From: JAHEDH01 sp963753285
GTDB taxonomy: Bacteria > Actinomycetota > Acidimicrobiia > Spongiisociales > ZC4RG35
Direction of reading: 5' to 3'
Assembly (NCBI GenBank): GCA_963753285.1
Contig: CAVWBT010000004.1
Coordinates: 62,001-126,000 of the forward strand
DNA: 64,000 nucleotides
Position 1 is the first letter of the stretch. Each line of letters opens with the position of its first letter. The notes beneath the pieces are model-generated. The model saw nothing but the letters and a program-made list of their open reading frames with translations. It searched no databases and had not been told where the DNA came from. Both the position numbers and the translations under genes were made by a program. Of the stretch, positions 8,997 through 17,950 are shown piece by piece.

Positions 8997-10373
8997 ATGA
9001 CCACCACGCTCATCCGCAACGCAGCAGTCGTCGTGACCATGGATGCGGCACGAAGAGAGATCCAAGGGGGTGGGCTCTACATTCGCGACGGCTGGATCGA
9101 ACAGGTCGGTCCAACGGACGAATTGCCCGCCGAGGCAGACACGGTCGTCGATCTCCGGGGCCACGTGGTTGCGCCCGGACTCGTGAACACCCACCATCAT
9201 CTCTATCAGACCCTGACCAGGGTGGTGCCAGGAGCCCAGGACGCCGGCCTGTTCGACTGGTTGAAGACGCTGTACCCCATCTGGGCGCGGATGACGCCTG
9301 AACACGTGGGCGTGTCCACGCAGGTCGGTCTCGCCGAACTGGCACGCTCCGGATGCACCACGTCGTCCGACCATCTCTACCTCTTCCCGAACGGAAGCCG
9401 ACTCGACGACCAGATCGAAGCTGCGCGCTCCGTCGGTGTGCGGTTCCATGCGGCGAGAGGTTCGATGAGTCTCGGCGAGAGCGCCGGTGGGCTCCCCCCC
9501 GACTCCGTCGTGGAATCCGAGGACGCGATCCTCGAGGACACCCAGCGCGTGATCGAGGCGTTCCACGACCCGGAGCCGGGAGCGATGATCCGAGTCGTCG
9601 TCGCTCCGTGCTCCCCGTTCTCGGTGACCACCGATCTCATGACGTCGTCGGCCGAACTCGCTCGGACGTTCGGCGTCAGGCTGCACACCCACCTCGCCGA
9701 GACGATCGACGAGGAGGATTTCTGCCTCGAGACCTTCGGGCTCCGACCGCTGGACTACGCGGAGTCGGTTGGTTGGATGGGACCCGACGTCTGGTTTGCC
9801 CACGGTGTGTGGATCGACGACGAGGGTGTGGAGAGGATGGCGTCGTCGGGCACCGGAGTGGCCCACTGCCCGAGTTCCAACATGCGGCTCTCGTCCGGGG
9901 TTGCCCCGGTTCGGCGGTATCGGGACTCGAACGTGCGCATCGGGCTGGGGGTGGACGGCTCGGCTTCGAACGACGGGAGCCACATGCTCGGTGAGGTGCG
10001 GCAGGCGATGCTGCTCGCCCGGTTGGCTGCGGCTCCCGCTCCCGGGAGGTCGGCGGGTACGGCGATGCCCGCTCGCGAGGCCCTGGAGCTGGCGACGCTG
10101 GGAGGGGCTTCCGTGCTGGGGCGGAATGACATCGGATCCCTGGAACGCGGCAAGGTGGCGGATTTCTTCGCTGTCTCGCTCGATCGCTTGGAGTATGCCG
10201 GCGCGCTGCACGATCCGGTCGCAGCGCTGGTGCTGTGCGCCCCCGTCACCGTCGACGAGACGTGGGTCGACGGCGTGCCGGTGGTTCGCGGCGGCAGGCT
10301 CGTTGCCGTCGACGTCGACGAACTGATCGCTCGGCACAACCGACTGGCGGCCGAGCTCCTGACAGATCTCTGA
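8997..10373 (+). CDS. Amidohydrolase, 8-oxoguanine deaminase / AtzB-TrzN-like
   Basis: A 458-residue metallo-dependent amidohydrolase. It has the metal-binding NTHHHLYQTLTR after the N-terminal beta-domain, the third His in LHTHLAETIDEEDF, FAHGVW, and the catalytic Asp in GVDGSASNDGSHML. The NTHHHLYQ form and the loop following it match 8-oxoguanine deaminase and the related triazine hydrolases (AtzB/TrzN). Members deaminate purines or other aminated heterocycles. Three subunits of a molybdenum hydroxylase follow, consistent with oxidation of the deaminated purine. Confidence 0.88.
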   Translation: MTTTLIRNAAVVVTMDAARREIQGGGLYIRDGWIEQVGPTDELPAEADTVVDLRGHVVAPGLVNTHHHLYQTLTRVVPGAQDAGLFDWLKTLYPIWARMTPEHVGVSTQVGLAELARSGCTTSSDHLYLFPNGSRLDDQIEAARSVGVRFHAARGSMSLGESAGGLPPDSVVESEDAILEDTQRVIEAFHDPEPGAMIRVVVAPCSPFSVTTDLMTSSAELARTFGVRLHTHLAETIDEEDFCLETFGLRPLDYAESVGWMGPDVWFAHGVWIDDEGVERMASSGTGVAHCPSSNMRLSSGVAPVRRYRDSNVRIGLGVDGSASNDGSHMLGEVRQAMLLARLAAAPAPGRSAGTAMPAREALELATLGGASVLGRNDIGSLERGKVADFFAVSLDRLEYAGALHDPVAALVLCAPVTVDETWVDGVPVVRGGRLVAVDVDELIARHNRLAAELLTDL

Positions 10374-10586
10374 TCCAGCAAGCCCCCGACTGCTGCGATG
10401 TCGTGCGGGGGGACTCTCGCTGCCGGGGGCGGCACGTGCAAGCCCTGACGTGAAGCCGTGACCTTGGTCTCTAGCCCGAGCCGAGTCGGCGTCGCAGCCT
10501 GTGCCCAGAGATCGGCGACAACGATGACCTGCGGTTCGCGCCGTACGCGGTCGTATTCGTCCACGACGGATTGGAAAGGTGACGTC

Positions 10587-11432
10587 ATGTCCCTGTCACA
10601 GATTCAGGCGTTTCACCGGCCGAACCACATCGAGCAGGTGTGGCACCTGTTGCAGGAGGGACCTGAGGTCCGTCTGGTCGGTGGAGGAAGTGAGCTGGCG
10701 ATCCGCTGTCCGGAAGAGGTCGAGGTGCTGGTCGATCTCGCCCATGTCGGGATGGACACGATCGAAGTGGCCGACGATGGGGCGATCTCGGTCGGGGCCA
10801 TGGCCACCCTCACCGACATGATGGAGCATCCCGCACTGCGCAGGCTCCCCTCCAGTGTCATCGAAGAGATGATGGTCCACGTCGGCTCGCCGCTGTTGCG
10901 CAACGCGGCTTCGATCGGGGGCCACCTCGCCAGGGGGTGGCTGTCGGACGTGATTCCGGTGCTGTTGGTCCTCGACGCCTCCGTGGAGTACTACGTCGGT
11001 GAATATCGACAGATCACGCTGGAGCGGTACTACGCCGACGGCGTTCACGAACGCCTGCATGTCCTCACCCGAGTCGTGATCCCTGCACCCGTGGAGGGTC
11101 AACACGCGGCATTCCTCAGGTTCTCACGGTCGGCCTACGACCATGCGCTCGCCAATGCAGCCTGTCGACTCGATGTCTCGCAGGGGCGTGCGACGCAAGT
11201 GAGGTTGGCGCTGTCGGCCGGGTTCCGGGCCGCCACCAGGCAGCCGGCTGCCGAGGCCCGGCTGGCCGGCACCCTGATCACCGAAGAGGACGTCACCGCT
11301 GCGATCGACCAGTTGGAGATCACAGCACACTCCGACTGGCTGGCCTCTGCCGAGTACCGAGCCCACCTCGCACAGACGTTGGCGGGGCGGTGCCTGCGGC
11401 TGGCCAGAGATCGGTCTGGAGGTGGAGCATGA
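10587..11432 (+). CDS. Molybdenum hydroxylase FAD-binding subunit (xanthine dehydrogenase type)
   Basis: A 281-residue subunit of the CoxM/XdhB class. FAD-binding loops are visible as VRLVGGGSELAIR near residue 32 and LLRNAASIGGHLARGWLSD near residue 107, with the CO-dehydrogenase flavoprotein C-terminal domain after that. ATG 10587 has AAAGGTGA just upstream; longer frames back to 10458 are unlikely. Its stop overlaps the start of the iron-sulphur gene (ATGA at 11429-11432). It passes electrons from the 2Fe-2S centres to FAD and on to an acceptor. Because the two genes overlap, they are almost certainly co-translated. Confidence 0.87.
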   Translation: MSLSQIQAFHRPNHIEQVWHLLQEGPEVRLVGGGSELAIRCPEEVEVLVDLAHVGMDTIEVADDGAISVGAMATLTDMMEHPALRRLPSSVIEEMMVHVGSPLLRNAASIGGHLARGWLSDVIPVLLVLDASVEYYVGEYRQITLERYYADGVHERLHVLTRVVIPAPVEGQHAAFLRFSRSAYDHALANAACRLDVSQGRATQVRLALSAGFRAATRQPAAEARLAGTLITEEDVTAAIDQLEITAHSDWLASAEYRAHLAQTLAGRCLRLARDRSGGGA

Positions 11433-11905
11433 TCATTCGTTTCGATCTCGACGGCACGGCGACAGAGATCGACGTTGCCCCGGGCACCACGTTGATGGAC
11501 GCGTTGCGGGCCCTCGGGGCGACGTCGGTGAAGGACGGTTGCTCACACGGCGACTGTGGAACCTGCGCCGTGCTGCTCGACGGTCGAGCCGTGGCCAGCT
11601 GCTTGATGTTCGCTGCACAGGTCGACGGCTCATCGATCGAGACCGTGGCAGGCATGGCGGGAGAGGAGGGGCTCCATCCCCTGCAATCGGCATTGCTCGA
11701 TGCCGGTGCCGTCCAGTGTGGGTTCTGCACCCCCGGCATCTTGCTCACGGCGGCAGAGTTGCTTCGATCGAATCCCCGCCCAGACGAGGCGCAAGTCCGC
11801 AACGCGCTCGCCGGCAACCTGTGCCGCTGCACCGGGTACGTGAAGATCCTCGAGGGCGTCTTGATGGCCGCGAATCGACTGGCAGACCCTGAGGGAGGTT
11901 CGTGA
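11429..11905 (+). CDS. Molybdenum hydroxylase 2Fe-2S subunit (xanthine dehydrogenase type)
   Basis: A 158-residue protein with two [2Fe-2S] domains. The plant-ferredoxin-type cluster ligands are Cys38, Cys43, Cys46 and Cys58 (DGCSHGDCGTC). The C-terminal helical domain carries Cys97, Cys100, Cys132 and Cys134 (CGFCTPG and CRCTGY). All eight cysteines are present, so it should be functional. It starts at the ATG overlapping the previous stop, and ends with another overlap (GTGA) into the large subunit. Confidence 0.93.
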   Translation: MIIRFDLDGTATEIDVAPGTTLMDALRALGATSVKDGCSHGDCGTCAVLLDGRAVASCLMFAAQVDGSSIETVAGMAGEEGLHPLQSALLDAGAVQCGFCTPGILLTAAELLRSNPRPDEAQVRNALAGNLCRCTGYVKILEGVLMAANRLADPEGGS

Positions 11906-14214
11906 TGGGCAAGTTCACGATCGTCGGAACCAACGAGCGGAAGGTCGATGGCCGTGCACTGGCGACCGGCCAGCCGGTGTTCGTGGGCGACCTTCCACCC
12001 CGGCAGGGTCTCCTCCATCTGGCGCTGCTGCACAGTCCACATGCCCACGCCGTGATCAAGTCGATCGACACGTCGAAGGCCGAGGCGCTCGAAGGCGTGG
12101 CCATCGTGCTCACGCACCTCAACACTCCGACGGTTCGATACACGACCGCCGGCCAGGGCCATCCCGAGCCGTCGCCTTACGACGCCAGGATGTTCGACAC
12201 CAAGGTGCGGTTCGTCGGTGACCGCGTCGCCGCCGTGGCCGCCGACTCCGAAGAGATCGCCCGGAAGGCCTGCGAGCTGATCGACGTGCAGTACGAGGTC
12301 TTCGAGCCGGTGCTGTCGCTCGATCAGGCGATGGCCGAGAGCGCTCCGATCATCCACGACGAAGCCGACGCGCTCGACATCTGGGCGGCCGACCGCAACT
12401 GCGCCGCACACGTCGTGGCGTCTGCGGGCGATGTGGAGTCGGGCTTCGGCGAATGCGACGCCGTCGTCGACGTCACCTGCGAAACGCAGTACGCCCAGCA
12501 CGTCCCCATCGAGAACCACATCGCGACCACCTACCTCGATGAGGACGAGCGTCTCGTCATCGTGTCCAGCACGCAAGTGCCCTTCCATGTGCGGCGCATC
12601 ATCGCGAGGGTGATCGACGTCCCCGTCCACCGGATCCGCGTCGTGAAGCCTCGCATCGGTGGGGGTTTCGGGGTCAAACAGGAGGTGTTGATCGAGGACC
12701 TGCCGGCACTGGTGACGATGCGCACCGGACGACCGGCCGTGCTGGAGTACGACCGCGCCCAGGAGTTCGTGTCTGCACGGACGCGGCATCCGATGCGGGT
12801 GCGAGTCAAACTCGGCGCCAAGCGGGACGGCCTGCTCCATGCGATCGAGATGGAGGTGTGGTCGAACACCGGGGCGTACGGCACACACGCGTTGACCGTG
12901 CTGTCGAACGTCGGCTCCAAGACGCTCCCCCTCTACAACAAAGCACCCCACGTCCGTTTCTGGGGTGAGGCCTACTACACCAATCTGCCGGTCGGAGGGG
13001 CGTACCGGGGCTACGGCGCCACCCAGGGCTACTTCGCCCTGGAGACGGCCATCGATCGTCTCGCCGCCGATCTGGGAATCGACGCCGTCGAGTTCCGGAA
13101 GAGGAACCACATCCGCACCGGGGAGACCTCTCCGATCTTCCAAGCGCTCGGTGAGGGTCGCGAGGGAGTCGAACAGACAATCACCTCGTGCGAACTGGAG
13201 GAGTGCATCAGAGTCGGGGCAGAACACATCGACTGGGCGGCGAAACGCGGGAAGCGGCGCCGCGAGGGGGATCGGGTCTACGGCGTCGGCATGTCGATCC
13301 ACATGCAGGGGTCGGGCATCCCGTTGATCGACATGGGCGCTGCATCGATCAAGATGAACGACGACGGCTCCTTCAACCTGTCCGTCGGTGCCACCGATCT
13401 CGGGACGGGGTCGGACACGATCCTCGGCCAGATCGCCGCCGAAGTGCTCGGGGTGCCGCTCCAGAAGATCATCGTGCGGTCGTCGGACACCGATCTGACG
13501 CCCTTCGATGTGGGTGCCTACGCATCCTCGACGACGTATGTGTCGGGCATGGCCGTGCAGCGCGCGGCATATGACGTTGCCGAGCAGATCAAGGCGGTGG
13601 CAGGCCAGATGCTGAAGGTCGACCCGAACGGGATCGAGCTCGCTGGCGAGCGAGCAGGACCTCCAGAGGGTGAGTCCGTGACGCTCGCCCAGGTGGCCCA
13701 TCGAAGCCTCTATGGAGAGAACCAGCGCCAGATCGGCGCGCTGGCCTCGGCCGTCCCCGAGCTGTCGCCTCCACCCTTCTTGGCCGCCTTCGTCGAGGTC
13801 GGTGTCGACCTGGTCACCGGCCATGTCGAGATCGTCGACTTCATCGCGGTCGTCGACTGCGGCACCGCCATCAACCCGCAACTGGCCGAGGGTCAGGTGG
13901 AGGGGGCGGTGGTCAACGGGATCGGGTACGCCCTGATGGAAGAGATGGTGTTCGACCGGTCAGGGAGGTGCCGGACCACGGATCTGGGCCGGTACAAGAT
14001 CCCGAGCATCGCCGACCTTCCCCCACTGGAGGTGGTGTTGGTGGAGTCGTTCGAGCCGACCGGCCCGATGGGCGCGAAGTCGGTCTCCGAGATCGGGATC
14101 AACGCCCCGATTCCGGCGATCGCAAATGCCATCCACGACGCCACAGGACTGTGGCTGACCGAGACACCCTTCACCTCGGAACGGGTGTGGCGGGGGTTGA
14201 CGCAGCAGTCGTGA
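11902..14214 (+). CDS. Molybdenum hydroxylase large (Mo-cofactor) subunit, xanthine dehydrogenase family
   Basis: A 770-residue catalytic subunit with the a/b hammerhead domain at the N-terminus (RALATGQPVFVGDLPPRQG) and Moco-binding motifs RIGGGFGVKQE and GGAYRGYGATQGYFALE. A C-terminal Glu-containing loop (GPMGAKSVSEIG) matches the family active-site glutamate. It would hydroxylate a purine or similar heterocycle at carbon. With the FAD and Fe-S subunits it forms the standard three-gene enzyme. The presence of 8-oxoguanine deaminase upstream favours a xanthine-type substrate over CO, and the CO-dehydrogenase CSFR motif is not seen. It starts at GTG 11902 or the adjacent ATG 11905. Confidence 0.9.
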   Translation: MMGKFTIVGTNERKVDGRALATGQPVFVGDLPPRQGLLHLALLHSPHAHAVIKSIDTSKAEALEGVAIVLTHLNTPTVRYTTAGQGHPEPSPYDARMFDTKVRFVGDRVAAVAADSEEIARKACELIDVQYEVFEPVLSLDQAMAESAPIIHDEADALDIWAADRNCAAHVVASAGDVESGFGECDAVVDVTCETQYAQHVPIENHIATTYLDEDERLVIVSSTQVPFHVRRIIARVIDVPVHRIRVVKPRIGGGFGVKQEVLIEDLPALVTMRTGRPAVLEYDRAQEFVSARTRHPMRVRVKLGAKRDGLLHAIEMEVWSNTGAYGTHALTVLSNVGSKTLPLYNKAPHVRFWGEAYYTNLPVGGAYRGYGATQGYFALETAIDRLAADLGIDAVEFRKRNHIRTGETSPIFQALGEGREGVEQTITSCELEECIRVGAEHIDWAAKRGKRRREGDRVYGVGMSIHMQGSGIPLIDMGAASIKMNDDGSFNLSVGATDLGTGSDTILGQIAAEVLGVPLQKIIVRSSDTDLTPFDVGAYASSTTYVSGMAVQRAAYDVAEQIKAVAGQMLKVDPNGIELAGERAGPPEGESVTLAQVAHRSLYGENQRQIGALASAVPELSPPPFLAAFVEVGVDLVTGHVEIVDFIAVVDCGTAINPQLAEGQVEGAVVNGIGYALMEEMVFDRSGRCRTTDLGRYKIPSIADLPPLEVVLVESFEPTGPMGAKSVSEIGINAPIPAIANAIHDATGLWLTETPFTSERVWRGLTQQS

Positions 14215-14412
14215 TGACGGAGTCGAAGCTAGAGCGTGACGATCGCGAGACCGCTCCACCGACGAATTGGAGCTCGCCTCGGTGGGGTCGTCTCAGCGTG
14301 GGGTGGTCATCGGGCTGGCGGCGGAGCCGGGCGGGTCTCTGAGCGGCTCGGCGATCGATGCGGGGTGCGCGTCGTGCCCGGCGCCACACCGAGATGTGCC
14401 GTGCATCGACCG

Positions 14413-14685
14413 TCAGCGGTCGGTGCGGATGCCCGACTCGTGGGTGTAGCACCACGCCCAGTATTCGCCTGGCTCGGCGGAGCGGATCACGGGGTGATCG
14501 GGGTGGGCGGCGGCATGTTTCGAGGCGTGCCTGTTCGGCGAGTCGTCGCAGCAGCGGATCGTCTTGCACGTGGTGCAGTAGCGCAGGTGGACCCAGGTGC
14601 CGCCGATCGGAATGCAGTCGACGCAACCCCCCGGCGCTATCGGCTCCAACTCGACGTCGATCAGATGTTCACAGGGTTGGGCCAC
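14413..14685 (-). CDS. UBP-type zinc finger protein
   Basis: A 90-residue protein made of a single zf-UBP domain. Candidate zinc ligands are CEH near the start, CVDC, YCTTCKTIRCC, HASKH and HPDH. In eukaryotes this domain binds the free C-terminus of ubiquitin. Stand-alone bacterial copies have no known ubiquitin partner and are often found beside thioredoxin-reductase-like genes, as here. It begins 12 nt after the histidine kinase stop and appears to be the third gene of the 17800-14413 operon. Confidence 0.85.
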   Translation of the reverse strand: MAQPCEHLIDVELEPIAPGGCVDCIPIGGTWVHLRYCTTCKTIRCCDDSPNRHASKHAAAHPDHPVIRSAEPGEYWAWCYTHESGIRTDR

Positions 14686-14697
14686 GTGGGCCTCCTC

Positions 14698-16085
14698 TCA
14701 ATCGGTGACGGTGCGAGGCAGTTCGACCCGGAACACGGTTCGACCAGGCTCGGATTCGACGGTGATGTCGCCGCGGTGCTTGTTCACGACGATCGAATAG
14801 GTGATGTTGAGCCCGAGGCCGGTTCCCGAGCCTGGGGGCTTCGTGGTGAAGAACGAGTCGAAGACCCGGTTGATGGCCGCGGGGGCGATCCCGGGTCCGT
14901 TGTCTTCGACCTCGACGACGACCAAATCGCCCTCCGGGAACGCTCGAATCACGATCACGCCATCAGCACGCTCGGATTCGTGGATGGCGTCGGCGGCGTT
15001 GTCCAACAGGTTGGTCCAGACCTGGTTCAGCTCGCCTCCGTACGCCTGGATGCGCGGGAGGTCGTCGGCGTACTCCCGCTCGACGCGGATACCGGAGAGC
15101 TTCGTCTTGAGGATGAGCAGGGTGTCGTCGAGACCGTTCTCCAGGTCGACCTCCTGAACCGGTCCCTGGTCGAGATATGAGTACGACTTGAGTGCCTTCA
15201 CGATGCTGGACAACCGGCGAGTCCCCTCCTCGACCTCGTGCAGCAGCGAGGCGACGTCGTGCTTGGCTCGCAGCACCTCGAGGAGCTCCTCTGATCGTTC
15301 GCCGGCGGTGTCGATCACCTCGGCGACGACGGCCGCCAATCCGGCGTCGACGATCGCAGGGGCGAGCCTCCAGCCGTCATCGATCCCGGCATCGGTCAGG
15401 GCGTCCTCGACCTCGTCTTCGAGATCGGAGCGCCCCAAGGCATCCATGGCGTCGCCCGTTCGCTCGGTGCCGTCGAGCCGGGCTCGCAATGTGTCGATCG
15501 CGTCCTGCTCGGCATCGGCGATCCGCCGGGCGAGCGTCGCTCGGCTTCGACCAGCTCGGCGACGGCATCACCCAGTTGACCGGCCGCCCGCTTGACCGCC
15601 GCCGCCGGATTGTTGAGTTCGTGCGCCAGGCCCGCCGTCAGCGTGCCGAGTTGCGCCATCCGCTCGCTCTGGGTCAGTAGTGACTGGGTCGCCTGCCAAC
15701 GCTCCAGCAGCACTTTGAACATCGCACGGACCGCCGAGATGCTCGAGTCCATGAGGGCGTCGAGTTCCGCTTTGGGGATTGCGAGTAGTCGGGCATCCGT
15801 CTTCGCTTTCGCCGTTGCGGAGCGGGGAGCATCTTGAAGCAGCGCCATCTCACCGATGACCTCGCCGGGTTTGCGGACGGCCAGCAGAACCTCGCGGTCA
15901 CCGGTGCGTTTGACGATCTCGATCTCACCTTCGGAGATGACGAAGGCTCGCTCGCCTGCGGCGCCCTCGGCGAACAACTCGTCACCAGCTGTGAGTGCCA
16001 CGACCTCGGAGCGACGCTCCAGTAGGTCGAGATCGAAGTCTGAAAGCTCGGCGAACAGAGGGACTGCCCGGAGCGAGGCGGCCAT
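14698..16085 (-). CDS. Cyclic-nucleotide-binding-domain sensor histidine kinase (one frameshift)
   Basis: The N-terminal half (from ATG 16085) has a CRP-type cNMP-binding domain (residues 10-130, with PGEVIGEMALLQDAPRSATA as the phosphate-binding cassette). A dimerisation helix with the phospho-acceptor His in GLAHELNNPAAAVKRA follows. The frame breaks near 15528 within VEAERR and resumes as LARRIADAEQDAIDTLRARL. It then continues through the N-box WTNLLDNAADAIHE, G1 VEDNGPGIAP and G2 GTGLGLNITYSIV boxes to 14698. A single missing base accounts for the break, so the repaired protein is about 462 residues. It starts one base after the reductase stop, in an operon with it. The likely input is a cyclic nucleotide or similar ligand, the output a phosphotransfer to the receiver of the neighbouring fusion protein. 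Confidence 0.83.
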
Positions 16086-16086
16086 G

Positions 16087-17800
16087 TCAGACCGTATCGA
16101 GGTACTGGTGGACCAGGCTCACTGCGACCGCTCCCTGTCCGACGGCAGAGGCGACCCGTCGAACGACACCCTCCCGGACGTCCCCGGCCGCGAAGATGCC
16201 CGGCACGCTCGCCTCCATCGGGAACGGATCGCGTTCGAGTGGCCATTCCGGCGGCCAATCGCCGTCGATCTTCAGGTCGGCGCCCGTCAGGATGAACCCG
16301 CGTTTGCTCCGACGCACGACGCCGTCGACGAAATCGGAGTGGGGGACGGCGCCGATGAAGATGAACAGACCGGCAGCGTCGACCGTCTCCTCGGCTCCCG
16401 ACGTCCGATCCCGCAGCACGAGTTGCTCGAGCCGTCCGTCTCCCGTGGCGTCGGCGATCTGGCTTCCGAGGCGGACGTCGATGTTCGGCGTCGCCCGGAT
16501 CTGGTCGACCAGGTATTGCGACATCCCAGCTTCGAGGGAGTCGCCACGGACGATCATCGTGACCCGTCCGGCGTACTTGGAGAGCATCATCGCCGCCTGC
16601 CCGGCCGAGTTGGCACCACCTACGACATAGACGTGCTCGCCGCGGTAGGTCACGGCCTCCGAGGGCGCAGCACCGTAGTAGACGCCGGCACCGACGAGCG
16701 CTTCGGCGGCGTCGACTCCGAGGCGTCTGATCGTCATCCCGGAGGCGACGATGAGGGCATTGCAGCTCAGACGCTGACCGTCGGACAGCACGACCGTCTT
16801 GACCGGGTCGGAGACTTCGACTCCGGTCACCTCGGGCCCGGTGAGGATCTCGGCGCCGAATTTGAGGGCCTGGGAGGTGGCTCGGGTTGCCAGATCACCA
16901 CCGCTGATGCCTGCAGGGAAACCCAGATAGTTCTCGATACGCGAGCTCGTTCCGGCTTGGCCTCCGGTGGCTGCTCGCTCGATGACGGCGGTGCGAAGAC
17001 CCTCGGACGCCCCGTACACGCCAGCACCCAGGCCGGCGGGCCCGGCTCCTACGACGATGAGGTCGTAGAAGGGGTTCTTGGCTTCGGTCTGGAGACCGAC
17101 CGCCTTCGCCAGATGGGTCGTGTCCGGCCGTGCCATCGTCGTGCCGTCGGGCAGGATCACCAACGGCAGTTCAGAGTCTGCCGCGTCAGCGATGGCCTTG
17201 GCTTCGGGATCGCGCTCTAGGTCGGCGAAGCGGTACGGAATACGGTTGCGGGCGAGGAAGTCCTTCACGACATGGGCCGCAGGCGACCACCGGGTGTCGA
17301 TCACCCGGACGCCGCTGTACGGCGGGGGGTGAGCGGCGTTCCACTCGTCGAGCAACTCGTCGATGACCGGGTACAGCCGATCATCGGGCGGATCCCACGG
17401 CTTCAGCAGATAGTGGTCGAGCGCGATGTCGTTGATGGCGGTGATGGCCGCCTCGGTGTCGGCGTAGGCGGTCAGCAGGACCGTCTTGGCGTCGGGGAAC
17501 GAGCCCTTGGCTGCCACGAGAAACTCGGTTCCGGTCATCTCTGGCATCCGCTGATCTGCGACCAGGACCGCGACGGTGTCTCCCCGCGCCTGGAGGTCGG
17601 TGAGCGCAGCGAGCGCCTCGGCGCCGGACGGCGCCCGCACGATCCGGTAGTCCTTGCCGTAGCGATTTCGCAGGTCCCGGGATACGGCGGCCAGCACCTG
17701 CGGATCGTCATCGACTGCCGTACCGGGAACGCAGATCACGCGCGACCGCTGCCAACACCTGGGGGTCGTCGTCGACGGCAAGAATGGCGGTCTTTCCCAT
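16087..17800 (-). CDS. Response-regulator receiver / glutaredoxin-like / thioredoxin reductase-like fusion (5' end disrupted)
   Basis: Three domains run in order. A CheY-like receiver has its acidic patch VDDDP and phospho-acceptor Asp in VADQRMPEMTG. A glutaredoxin-like domain (from GVRVIDTRWSPAAHVVKDFL) has lost the CxxC. A FAD/NAD(P)H oxidoreductase of the thioredoxin reductase family begins at VVGAGPAGLGAG. The reductase also lacks the redox CxxC (the CATC position falls in GGANSAGQAAMM), so it is not a classic thioredoxin reductase. Translation from ATG 17800 reads MGKTAILAVDDDPQ but stops at 17708 because the first 63 bases of the receiver are present twice (17656-17718 and 17717-17779). 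The next in-frame start is GTG 17739. Deleting one copy restores a 550-residue protein. Confidence 0.85.
17656..17779 (-). repeat. Diverged tandem duplication of the receiver-domain 5' end
   Basis: Two adjacent 63-bp units (17717-17779 and 17656-17718, overlapping by 2 bp) both encode AVDDDPQVLAAV-RDLR-RYG. They differ at 17 of 63 positions, mostly third codon positions, with Ala/Ser and Ser/Asn replacements. The net 61-bp insertion shifts the frame. The divergence is too large for a fresh slippage event and looks like two alleles or paralogues joined together. Confidence 0.85.
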
Positions 17801-17950
17801 GTGCAACGAGTCTGGCACGCATGCCACCGCCGTGTCGGACGGACTGTCGGTGTCGTCTGTGAGCGGATGGCGCACACCGAGACGACGGTTCTGTACGACA
17901 CACCGAGCGGGCGAGGGGTAGGGTCACCTGGCCATCGGAGTACTGATTCC

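Noticed and set aside
11320..13881. Long minus-strand open frame (853 residues) opposite the Mo hydroxylase genes
   Set aside because: Its composition (Asp/His/Arg/Gly rich) and lack of any motif are typical of a GC-rich antisense shadow. The plus strand has three well-supported enzyme subunits with overlapping starts.
14253..14273. GCTCCA/TGGAGC inverted repeat after the Mo subunit gene
   Set aside because: A six-bp stem with a 9-nt loop and no T-run. Such repeats are frequent by chance in GC-rich DNA.
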